Positions 55,626-62,830 of a stretch of 64,000 nucleotides of DNA are shown one piece after another. The stretch's first letter is position 1, and each line of letters starts with the position of its first letter. This DNA comes from Peptostreptococcus equinus. Lineage in GTDB: Bacteria; Bacillota; Clostridia; Peptostreptococcales; Peptostreptococcaceae. The stretch covers positions 1,240,001 to 1,304,000 of the forward strand of contig NZ_CP114052.1 in the NCBI RefSeq assembly GCF_027125355.1. The letters run 5' to 3'. Position numbers and translations under genes: made by a program. The notes under the pieces are model-generated. The model did no database searches and was not told the origin of the DNA. It was given only the letters and a program-made list of their open reading frames with translations.

Positions 55626-55655
55626 TTTTAACTAATATAGTTAAAATTTTTTATT
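55626..55655. other. AT-rich dyad between prdE and prdF
   Basis: The stem TTAAC/GTTAA with T runs on both sides lies in the 133-base gap between prdE and prdF. It could act as a weak terminator or processing site. Confidence 0.3.
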
Positions 55656-55728
55656 TTAATATTTAGATGTTTTTAAAAATGCAAATATGTTAGCATTAAA
55701 AAACAATAAAATTATTCATAAATTACCA

Positions 55729-56196
55729 TTATTTAACTTTACGCATCTTCATTTTCAAAAATACCAGAGCCTTTCTTGCATCTACTTCATTGACATTGTT
55801 CTCCCCAACGACTTCTGTCTCGATACCTTCCTTGCTCTTATTTATATCAATAATTGTGTCCATATACTTGTTTGTAACAACAAACTTAGCTTGTGTTCCG
55901 TTAAAAGTAACACCTACAGCTGGTATATTTCTTTTTCCAATTTCTTCAAATGTATTTGCGTAATCAACATGTGAATTACCCCATCCATCTGCACTTAGAA
56001 TTACACCATCAGCTCTCATTGCTTCACACCATGCTGCAGCTCTCTGGCCTACTAAATTTTTATATTTATTATCGTCAGGCGTTCCAACAACGATTATTCC
56101 AGCAAAGTCAATATCAGTATCTTCACCGAGTATTTTTACTAATGGATCCCTAAACATATGTAATGAAGTCTCTTTTGTAGAAGGACCTATTCCCAT
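55729..56196 (-). CDS. prdE: PrdE, homologue of the PrdA C-terminal (beta) subunit
   Basis: A 155-residue protein aligned along its length with the PrdA part after its self-cleavage site: MGIGPSTKETSLHMFRDPL here against CIGPASKEMSRHYWREPL in PrdA, then VGTPDDNKYKNLVGQR and GWGNSHVDYANTFEEIG against PrdA equivalents. The pyruvoyl-forming Cys is missing (Gly in that place), so it should not form a pyruvoyl group. Its start (AGGAGGTG upstream) lies 13 bases after prdD. Role in the reductase complex is unknown; prd genes of this kind are part of known proline reductase loci. Confidence 0.9.
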   Translation of the reverse strand: MGIGPSTKETSLHMFRDPLVKILGEDTDIDFAGIIVVGTPDDNKYKNLVGQRAAAWCEAMRADGVILSADGWGNSHVDYANTFEEIGKRNIPAVGVTFNGTQAKFVVTNKYMDTIIDINKSKEGIETEVVGENNVNEVDARKALVFLKMKMRKVK

Positions 56197-56209
56197 AAAT
56201 AAACACCTC

Positions 56210-56968
56210 CTAAACCATTGCTCTTAAGATTCCATCCCTATATTCATTAGGGGATAGTATCATAGGCATATTACACATATCAATAATTGAAGTTCCACCT
56301 TCATAACCACTTGGTTCTTCAGGGAAAAGCAAGTTATCATACATTGCACCTTGTCCAGCTATCTGTTTTACAAGTACTACTTTTTTCTTGCCTGGGCATA
56401 TCTTATCTAAATATTCATATGAACCATAGGATTGTCTTCCATCAATAGTCTTTAATAGTTTTCTAACTTCTTGAATGAATTTATCACATGTGTCGAAACA
56501 AGCATTAGGTAAACTTCTATCAAAAGGTAAACCGCCTTTAACAGTAATATCCATGTGAATTATTATATCATTTACATCAGGTGTACCACATCTCCCAAGA
56601 ACTAATTGTTCTTTTAGGTTACCTTCAGATGATCCAAATTCATGCATTTGACGTCCATCCTCATCTACTCCGGTTAACATAACATAAGTACCTGTAATAG
56701 TATGCGTAATTCCTTCACCCATACCACCTAAAACTTTTGCCGATATTGGTATTATATCCATAATAGTATTGATTTCCCTATCATAGTCACCAGGCTTTAT
56801 TATTTCTAATTTTATATCAGTTATTAAATCGTTTGCATCTTTTAATTCTTGGATTTTATCTTTACAAATTTCAAGAACTTCACCTTTAATAGCAAATCTA
56901 TCTTCAAATTTGACCTCACTAATGGCAAAAGGTTTAATTACAAGTTTTCTTAGTATCTTTTCTTCCAT
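56210..56968 (-). CDS. prdD: PrdD, homologue of the PrdA middle (alpha) region
   Basis: A 252-residue protein matching PrdA from about residue 170 to 421: ILRKLVIKPFAISEVKFEDR here against ILRTLVKKHYKIDKVVFGEK, then MGEGITHTITGTYVMLTG, EFGSSEG and IAGQGAMYDNLLFP against MGQGAMHDNLILP. It lacks the N-terminal cysteine-rich domain of PrdA. It stops at DGILRAMV, the position of PrdA Thr421. With prdE it forms a two-gene version of processed PrdA. The upstream gap holds a strong hairpin. Confidence 0.9.
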   Translation of the reverse strand: MEEKILRKLVIKPFAISEVKFEDRFAIKGEVLEICKDKIQELKDANDLITDIKLEIIKPGDYDREINTIMDIIPISAKVLGGMGEGITHTITGTYVMLTGVDEDGRQMHEFGSSEGNLKEQLVLGRCGTPDVNDIIIHMDITVKGGLPFDRSLPNACFDTCDKFIQEVRKLLKTIDGRQSYGSYEYLDKICPGKKKVVLVKQIAGQGAMYDNLLFPEEPSGYEGGTSIIDMCNMPMILSPNEYRDGILRAMV

Positions 56969-56998
56969 ATAATTACCATCCCTTTTTTAAAAGTATAG

Positions 56999-57022
56999 CC
57001 ACATCCTCAAATGAGGATGTGG
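56999..57022 (-). other. Hairpin between prdB and prdD
   Basis: Perfect 11-base arms CCACATCCTCA/TGAGGATGTGG with a 2-base loop in the 115-base gap. On the minus strand it is followed by CTATACTTTTAAAA rather than a U run. It is more likely an mRNA processing or 3' stabilising element, or an attenuator, than a full terminator. Confidence 0.55.
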
Positions 57023-57083
57023 ATACTTATTTATAACAAACAAATTAACAAAGTGATTTATTTGAATATATATCTATCAAAAA

Positions 57084-57815
57084 TTATATAGATGCATGAT
57101 ATTCAAATGGTAGTGGTACTATCTTTCCAGCAGATGGAATAGCAATTAACTGCTCTAAAGTAGCCTTTAATATTCCTGTCTGCATTTCCACATTATGTGG
57201 TTCTCCAGCGTTAGCACCCATAGGTACTAGTGGAGCAACTGCTCTTGGAGTACCATTTTGTCTAACTACTGGTGGAAGAGCTGCTATTATTATTGTTGGA
57301 ATACCAGCTTCTTCTATTGCTCTCTGCACGATCACGGCAGTTCTATGACAAGTACCTCAGCCTGCTGTCATAACAACGCCATCTACACCTTCTTCTTTTA
57401 GTTTGGCAGCTATAGCAGGACCTGTTTCATTAGTGAAAACTTCCTGGTTTCCTCCACCACCCATAAAAGCATAGTGCATTGGTGCAACGCCCTTTATGAA
57501 ACCTTCCTTAGCAAGTTCATGCAATCTTTCGATTGGGAACATGCAGTTTACGTCTCTGTTTACATCTGAGTTATCATATCCACCATGTGATACCATTAAA
57601 TCAGCTGGAGTTGCTGTATCAGGTACTGCTCTATATCCTGTATCCCCTGCTAGATTAAATCTTTCATCTGATTTCATATGTACACCGGCAGCAGTTGCTA
57701 GTGCTATTACCATTTCATTCAATGGCTTTGTTACAGGAGCCCAAACTGGAGGTGGTGTGATTGGCACATAAATCTCAGATTGAAGTCCTTGTACTGTAGT
57801 TAACTTCTGACTCAT
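57084..57815 (-). CDS. prdB: D-proline reductase subunit PrdB, selenoprotein (UGA = Sec153)
   Basis: Selenocysteine subunit of D-proline reductase. The frame runs through a UGA at 57357-57359, which reads as Sec at residue 153 of 243 in MTAG-Sec-GTCHRTA, a UxxC redox pair. Sequence on both sides is conserved and in the same frame, and the known PrdB carries Sec at this place. Sec attacks D-proline at C-alpha while the PrdA pyruvoyl group binds it. The gene has GGGAG upstream and lies 23 bases after the small protein gene. Automated annotation may split it into 152- and 83-codon pieces or call it a pseudogene. Sec machinery is not in the window. Confidence 0.96.
57324..57340 (-). promoter_or_regulatory. 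Candidate SECIS hairpin of prdB
   Basis: On the mRNA strand, 16 bases past the UGA, CTGCCGTGATCGTGCAG can fold with CTGC/GCAG outer and CG/CG inner pairs, a bulged U and a UGAU loop. The spacing and bulged U resemble bacterial SECIS elements, though the stem is short. Confidence 0.35.
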
Positions 57816-57838
57816 TGTATTTCTCCCTTCAATTTATT

Positions 57839-58204
57839 TTAGAGCTCTGACTCGATATTTTTAATCTTTGCTTGTAAATCTTCAAGTATTTGAGATTTTT
57901 CTTTTATAAGCTTTTCAATTCTTGTCAAGTTCTCTTCTTTTTTTATAGCTTCAATTTTTTTCTGACCCTCTAATTTTCTTAGATATTCCTCGTTAGGTTC
58001 AGGACGTAATACCTCTGGGCTGCTTAGCATAAACCCGACTTCTTGTCCTACCTGTGGGTTATAGTCAGTTATAAGCATTCTATTTGGTATTTTAAATTGT
58101 CCAAGTCTACCTTTGAGGTCTATAGTTATAGCGCCACCCTCAACTTTTGTTATTACACCTTCGTAATATTTCTCAGATGACATATATCTTAAATCTTCTT
58201 GCAT
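57839..58204 (-). CDS. Small beta-barrel plus coiled-coil protein between prdA and prdB
   Basis: I do not recognise a characterised function. The 121-residue protein has a strand-rich first half (YYEGVITKVEGGAITIDLKG at about 13-32, GQFKIPNRMLI, GQEVGFML), which looks like an S1/OB-type small barrel. A second half of Lys/Glu helix follows (about 75-121, KEENLTRIEKLIKEKSQIL), likely a coiled coil. It has no cysteines and no signal peptide. It lies 40 bases after prdA and 23 before prdB, inside the catalytic core of the operon. A role in assembling PrdA with PrdB, or in RNA or Sec-related translation, is speculation. Confidence 0.8.
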   Translation of the reverse strand: MQEDLRYMSSEKYYEGVITKVEGGAITIDLKGRLGQFKIPNRMLITDYNPQVGQEVGFMLSSPEVLRPEPNEEYLRKLEGQKKIEAIKKEENLTRIEKLIKEKSQILEDLQAKIKNIESEL

Positions 58205-58244
58205 TTCTGACCTCTCATTCTACTTTTTTTAGACAAATATAAAA

Positions 58245-60179
58245 TTAGTGTCTTTCTCCTTCTACTGGAGTATATGTATCTTCTACTATACCAGCTGCTA
58301 TATCATCTTTTTCGTATAGTGCGCTTCTCTTTCTAGTCATATTTAATGATGTTTCATTCTTTTCTAGTGGAATCTCTATACCTAGAGCTTTTTCTATAGC
58401 ATCAATGTTATTTAGTTTAACGTTATTGTTCCATTTTCTTTCTGGAGCCTTAACTTCAACACCTTCGATTGCGTTCTTTAACATAGCTATAATTCTGTAT
58501 GCTTCTTCCGGAGCTAATGTATTATTTTCAAGTATTTCATTTTCAATACCTTGTCTAGACTTATTATTATCAACCATATGAGTCATGTACTGGTTACCTA
58601 CAACTAGAGCACCCTGTACTGCACAATAAGATACACCAACTACTGGAATACCTCTCATACCTATCTGTTCTATATGTGAAGCAAAATCTATATGATTGTT
58701 ACCAAATCCTTCTGTAGTTACTACTGCACCATCAACTTCCATAGATTCTACTAGCATACCTAATCTCTTAGATACATAGAATTTTTCTGAATTTGCCTGT
58801 GGTGAACCAACAAATACAACACCTACTAAGTCGAACTCTTCATCTTCCATAGCCATAGTTACTAATGGTTCTCTCCAATAATGTCTTGACATTTCTTTTG
58901 AAGCTGGTCCTATACAAGTAAGTGCATGTATACCACCATCTAATACTTCAAGTGGAGATAATACTACTGGAACATTTCCTAAGTCAACATTTGGTCTTGC
59001 ACCAAGAGTTCCGACTGGCTCTACTGGTAATATTAGGTTGTCATGCATTGCACCCTGACCCATTATTTCCTTAACAACAACAATTTTCTTCTTTCCACTT
59101 CTTCTATATTGAGTAATTTCTTCTGTATCTACTATTAAAGAATCATCCTCAACAGCCTTTAAAGCTTCTCTTATTTCCTGAGTTACATAGTCAAATGCTT
59201 TATGAGCAGCTAGCGGTCCTGGTCTTTCCATATTAGTACCTTCTTTAATTGTAACCTGACCTTTGATGAATATTTCACCAAAATCTGCAGCACCTGGTCT
59301 ACCCCACATCATTGTAGTATCCATAGCTCCTTCAGATGAACCAAATTCACCTATTTGAACACCGTTTGCATCAGTACCTGTAAGTACCATTACTACACCA
59401 TCAAGAACTCTAGTAACACCTTCACCTAAGTCACCTGATTCTTTTGTAGCTACAGGTTGTAAATCTAATACAGCTTCTGAATATTCATTGTATCTATCTG
59501 GTGTTATTATATCAAGCTTTAGATCATATACAAGTTCTTCAGTGTCAACTGCTTCTTTACATATATCTTCTGGAGTTCTTATAGTAAGAGTTGTTCCATC
59601 AATAGATGTCTTTTCTCCAAATACAACTTTATCTATTTTGTAGTGTTTCTTAACTAATGTTCTAAGAATCTTAGTCTCTTCTTTAACTTCTGCCTGAGCA
59701 ACTTCTCCAACTGGAGCAACCTGACTAGCAACAGCCTGTCCACCTACATTTGCGCCACCTAAAGCACCAACTGGTATTTCAAGATTTATATCTTTACCTT
59801 CACCTATATGGATTTTAAATACACCAGAAGCATTTACTGGCGCAAAAGGTTGAGCCTGAGCTGGAGCAACTTCTTGAGCTACTTCTTCATTTTCTTCAGC
59901 AACCTCTTCCTCTTCTTCACTTCCTGAATTATAATCTTTTACATTGTCTGTAGTCATTGGTGATAATGCATCAAGAGTTTCAGTTAATGTAGCTCCTAAT
60001 ACCTGACCAATTGTTAGTACATTTTCTGGAATTTCCAATAATCCTGAATCAACTAGATCTGGGAATATAGCTGGATCTTCTAGATTAGCAGCCTCTACTA
60101 CTGTTCCTGCTTCAAATCTGCAACAGCAGACAGCTGGATCATTAGCATGTGCCTTTGCTGTTTCGTTAGTTATTGACAT
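58245..60179 (-). CDS. prdA: D-proline reductase proprotein PrdA
   Basis: Proprotein of the pyruvoyl enzyme D-proline reductase (D-proline to 5-aminovalerate). It has 644 residues. The N-terminal domain (about 1-80) has the CCC cluster at 18-20, then an acidic Glu/Ala/Gln/Pro linker (83-170) and the alpha part up to Thr421. Self-cleavage is expected between Thr421 and Cys422 in HALTCIGPASKE, Cys422 becoming the pyruvoyl group of the 23-kDa beta part; this numbering matches the known enzyme. AAGGAGG precedes the ATG. Codon use is that of a highly expressed gene. Two hairpins lie before its ribosome site. Confidence 0.96.
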   Translation of the reverse strand: MSITNETAKAHANDPAVCCCRFEAGTVVEAANLEDPAIFPDLVDSGLLEIPENVLTIGQVLGATLTETLDALSPMTTDNVKDYNSGSEEEEEVAEENEEVAQEVAPAQAQPFAPVNASGVFKIHIGEGKDINLEIPVGALGGANVGGQAVASQVAPVGEVAQAEVKEETKILRTLVKKHYKIDKVVFGEKTSIDGTTLTIRTPEDICKEAVDTEELVYDLKLDIITPDRYNEYSEAVLDLQPVATKESGDLGEGVTRVLDGVVMVLTGTDANGVQIGEFGSSEGAMDTTMMWGRPGAADFGEIFIKGQVTIKEGTNMERPGPLAAHKAFDYVTQEIREALKAVEDDSLIVDTEEITQYRRSGKKKIVVVKEIMGQGAMHDNLILPVEPVGTLGARPNVDLGNVPVVLSPLEVLDGGIHALTCIGPASKEMSRHYWREPLVTMAMEDEEFDLVGVVFVGSPQANSEKFYVSKRLGMLVESMEVDGAVVTTEGFGNNHIDFASHIEQIGMRGIPVVGVSYCAVQGALVVGNQYMTHMVDNNKSRQGIENEILENNTLAPEEAYRIIAMLKNAIEGVEVKAPERKWNNNVKLNNIDAIEKALGIEIPLEKNETSLNMTRKRSALYEKDDIAAGIVEDTYTPVEGERH

Positions 60180-60219
60180 AGCAAAAAACCTCCTTAAAAT
60201 ATTTTTATTATATATATTG

Positions 60220-60248
60220 CAAATATCTATTCAATGAATAGCTATTTG
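60220..60248 (-). other. Stem-loop in the prdA leader (proximal)
   Basis: Thirteen-base arms with one mismatch (60220-60232 and 60236-60248) around a 3-base loop, about 30 bases before the prdA AGGAGG. No U run follows, so it is likely a processing or stability element rather than a terminator. Confidence 0.45.
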
Positions 60249-60264
60249 TAATCAAATTTTGTTA

Positions 60265-60277
60265 AGCCCTGTGGGCT
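60265..60277 (-). other. Short GC hairpin after the stand-alone PrdA N-domain gene
   Basis: AGCCC/GGGCT with a 3-base loop, the only GC-rich spot in the spacer. It lies 35 bases past the upstream stop and 17 bases before the second stem-loop. It may end part of the transcripts or mark an RNase site. Confidence 0.35.
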
Positions 60278-60311
60278 ATTTTGAGGGATCCTGCATTAAA
60301 TGTAATATTAC

Positions 60312-60740
60312 CTAAATAACTGGAAATTCAAGTTTAATATCTTTTCCTTCAGCTATATAAATCTTTATTACTCCCGAAGCCAAATTTGATTGACTTGTAT
60401 TTACTGCATTTGATGAATCCACATTTGTTTTTTCTTCTATAGCATCATCACTTTCTTCCTCAATATCAGCCTCTTTAGATGAATCATCCTTAAAATCCTC
60501 TACATTGTCTGGAGTCATCGGTGATAATGCATCCAGAGTTTGAGTTAATTTTGCTCCTAAAACTTGACCTATAGTTAAAACATTATCTGGAATTTCTAAC
60601 AATCCCGAATCTACAAGATCTGGAAAAATTGCCGGATCTTCTAAATTTGCTGCTTCTACTACTGTTCCTGCTTCAAATCTACAACAACATACTGCTGGAT
60701 CATTAGCATGTGACTGTGCTGTTTCATTTGTAATTGACAT
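60312..60740 (-). CDS. Stand-alone copy of the PrdA N-terminal domain
   Basis: A 142-residue protein that repeats the PrdA N-terminus: the first 83 residues differ from PrdA at only about eight places, including the same AVCCCRFEAGTVVEAANLED stretch. An acidic Asp/Glu/Ser linker of different sequence follows. The end SGVIKIYIAEGKDIKLEFPV matches PrdA residues 118-137, and then the protein stops. It lacks the alpha and beta catalytic regions. AGGAGG lies before the ATG, and it is the first gene after the sigma-54 promoter. Many codons differ silently from prdA, so it is under protein-level selection rather than a fresh broken copy. Function unknown. Confidence 0.85.
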   Translation of the reverse strand: MSITNETAQSHANDPAVCCCRFEAGTVVEAANLEDPAIFPDLVDSGLLEIPDNVLTIGQVLGAKLTQTLDALSPMTPDNVEDFKDDSSKEADIEEESDDAIEEKTNVDSSNAVNTSQSNLASGVIKIYIAEGKDIKLEFPVI

Positions 60741-60845
60741 AAATTAACCTCCTCTTTTTATATCAGAAAAACTTCTTTATGATATTTTTAAAACAATGAT
60801 GTTAAATAAATTAATACCTACTACATAAAATACTAGCATTATAAT

Positions 60846-60861
60846 AGCAATTACTATGCCA
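60846..60861 (-). promoter_or_regulatory. Sigma-54 (-24/-12) promoter of the prd operon
   Basis: On the minus strand TGGCATAGTAATTGCT has GG and GC exactly ten bases apart and matches TGGCAC-N5-TTGCW at nearly every place. It lies about 105 bases before the first prd gene and downstream of prdR, which encodes a sigma-54 activator. No sigma-A promoter of similar quality was seen in this gap. Confidence 0.85.
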
Positions 60862-60987
60862 AAATCGTTTTTCTTTATAATTTATTTGTATTTTTTTTAT
60901 CAACTAATTTTATTAAAATATTATAACAATTTTGTGTATATATAATAATAGCTAAAATCTATAGTTCATATTTAAAAGATATATTGG

Positions 60988-61003
60988 TGTCTAATTTTAG
61001 TCA
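60988..61003 (-). promoter_or_regulatory. Candidate PrdR enhancer site 1
   Basis: TGTCTAATTTTAGTCA, an imperfect dyad (12 of 16 positions symmetric), about 127 bases upstream of the -24 element. The same sequence with one change recurs at 61098, which supports a shared protein-binding site. Confidence 0.55.
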
Positions 61004-61097
61004 CATATATTTGTTTTTTATTTATACTTTTATTTGTTTGATACTTAACTAGCTATTATTAGAGATTCTTTTTAATTTTAAACACACATAATCCTTA

Positions 61098-61132
61098 TGT
61101 CTATTTTTAGTCATATAGACTAAAAATAGACA
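61098..61132 (-). promoter_or_regulatory. Candidate PrdR enhancer site 2/3 (large palindrome)
   Basis: TGTCTATTTTTAGTC (61098-61112) and its exact complement (61118-61132) form a perfect inverted pair with a 5-base centre; each half resembles site 1. It lies about 240 bases upstream of the -24 element and 32 bases past the prdR stop. No U run follows on the minus strand, so terminator function is less likely than binding. Confidence 0.55.
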
Positions 61133-61164
61133 TTTGCTTTAATTTTCTTTTTATTTCGAATTGT

Positions 61165-62583
61165 TTATCCTTCTATATCAAGTTGTTCAATCTTATAATA
61201 TAAAGTAGTCCTAGGAATATTTAATATTTTCGCAGCTTTAGTTTTATTGTTATTCGACATTTTTAAAGCTTCTGTTATTTTCTTTTTTTCCAACATTTCA
61301 ACAGCCTCATTCAAATCCATGGGGTAAATATTAGGTTCATTTGGCATATCAACAGAATCTACTATATATTCAGGGATATCATCAACCTCTAAAATTTCTT
61401 TAGTAGAAAGTACCACCATATTCTCTATAGTATTTTTTAATTCTCTGATATTTCCTTTCCATTTATATCTACAGAGTATTTTAAAAGCATCTTTATTTAT
61501 TTTTAAGTATGATTTATTATTTTCTGCACTCTGCTCATTTAAGAAATGATATATTAATATACCTACATCATCGCTTCTTTCTCTTAATGGCGGTAAATTT
61601 ATTTCTACAACATTTAATCTATAAAACAAATCATCTCTAAATTTGCCTTCTTCAACAAGTTCTTTTAAATTTTTATTAGAAGCTGATATTACTCTTACAT
61701 TGACCTTAATAATATCACTTCCACCAACTCTCATAAATTCTCTTTCTTGAAGCACCCTCAATAATTTTGCCTGCATATTATGTGGTAATTCTCCTATTTC
61801 ATCAAGAAAAATGGTTCCACCATCTGCTAATTCAAATATTCCAGCTTTTCCTGTCCTGGTTGCACCTGTAAAAGCTCCGGGCTCATAACCAAAAAATTCA
61901 CTTTCAAATAATTCCTGAGGAATTGCACTACAGTTTACTGGTATAAAGGTACCTTGTCTTTGGCTATAATCATGTATTGCTCTAGCAAAGACTTCTTTGC
62001 CTGTACCACTTTCACCATGTATCATTATGGAGCTATTCGTAGTAGCAACTTGTTTAGCCATACTTTTAGCTTTTTCTAACAGATATGAATTTCCTAATAT
62101 ATTATCAAAATAACTTCCTGATAAATTTCTTACTTCATTTTCCAAATACTTAATTTTTTCTTGGGTTGCTTCCAGTTCTTTTGATATTTTACTAGCATCT
62201 ATTATGTCTACTTCAGTACAAACTACACCTAAAAATGTTTTACCTTGATAAACGGGATATGCTTGAACTACTCCATATTGATTTTTATTCTCTTGAAAGT
62301 CTTTATTATAATATATATCACTTATGCTAACTTTAGTATTTAATACTCTCTCTGATATTGTATCAACTAAAAAATCGCTCATTTTTTTTCCTAAAATTTC
62401 TGAAGCTGATATTTTATATCTATCTTCCATAAATTTATTCCAAATGATTAATCTTCCTTCTGTATCAATAGCAGATAACCCTTGATTCATAGTTTGTATA
62501 ATAATTTTTTGCGTTTGATACATACGAACTAAGTCATCATATTTCATCCTTTTTGTACTACTATCGATTTGCATATTCAACAT
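61165..62583 (-). CDS. prdR: PrdR, sigma-54-dependent activator of proline reductase genes
   Basis: A 472-residue bacterial enhancer-binding protein. A PAS-type sensor domain (about 22-130) is joined by a short coiled coil (133-153) to the AAA+ core: Walker A GESGTGKE (190-197), the sigma-54 loop GAFTGA (236-241), Walker B GGTIFLDEIGE (255-265) and the FRDDLFYRLN motif (315-324). A Fis-type helix-turn-helix ends the protein (about 434-470). The GAFTGA loop shows it can engage sigma-54. It is the known proline-responsive regulator in C. difficile; here it lies between prdC (divergent) and the operon. GCAGGTG precedes the ATG. Confidence 0.95.
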   Translation of the reverse strand: MLNMQIDSSTKRMKYDDLVRMYQTQKIIIQTMNQGLSAIDTEGRLIIWNKFMEDRYKISASEILGKKMSDFLVDTISERVLNTKVSISDIYYNKDFQENKNQYGVVQAYPVYQGKTFLGVVCTEVDIIDASKISKELEATQEKIKYLENEVRNLSGSYFDNILGNSYLLEKAKSMAKQVATTNSSIMIHGESGTGKEVFARAIHDYSQRQGTFIPVNCSAIPQELFESEFFGYEPGAFTGATRTGKAGIFELADGGTIFLDEIGELPHNMQAKLLRVLQEREFMRVGGSDIIKVNVRVISASNKNLKELVEEGKFRDDLFYRLNVVEINLPPLRERSDDVGILIYHFLNEQSAENNKSYLKINKDAFKILCRYKWKGNIRELKNTIENMVVLSTKEILEVDDIPEYIVDSVDMPNEPNIYPMDLNEAVEMLEKKKITEALKMSNNNKTKAAKILNIPRTTLYYKIEQLDIEG

Positions 62584-62611
62584 TAATTCACCTGCCTTTT
62601 CTTATTAATAG

Positions 62612-62642
62612 ATTATACCACATTTTGTTTTTTATATTCCAA
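62612..62642 (-). promoter_or_regulatory. Possible promoter of prdR
   Basis: Minus-strand TATAAT (62612-62617) with an extended TGG directly before it, and a poor TTGGAA (62637-62642) at a 19-base distance. It would give a leader of about 25 bases. Confidence 0.45.
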
Positions 62643-62715
62643 ACTAAGCTATAAATAAAAGGAAAATATTTTCTTATTTTATAAATTAATAAAATAACTT
62701 TTATAATTTTAACTT

Positions 62716-62743
62716 GTCAAGTCAAAACTATATGATATAATAC
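62716..62743 (+). promoter_or_regulatory. Sigma-A promoter of prdC
   Basis: TTGTCA (62716-62721) and TATAAT (62738-62743) with a 16-base spacer and an extended TG-N before the -10. The expected leader of about 80 bases contains repeated AAATACTA-type sequences (62785-62810) and a strong GGGAGG. Confidence 0.65.
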
Positions 62744-62830
62744 ACATATAAAATAAAAAAACTTACCTGCTTATAAAATACTACTTAAAATACTAAATAC
62801 TACTATATAATTTTTTAGGGAGGTTTAAAT

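Noticed and set aside
57084-57815. prdB as a pseudogene or two separate genes because of the UGA
   Set aside because: Frame and motifs continue on both sides and the UGA is at the known Sec position.
61098-61132. Palindrome past prdR as a simple terminator
   Set aside because: No U run follows on the minus strand and each half matches the separate site at 60988, so a binding site is preferred.
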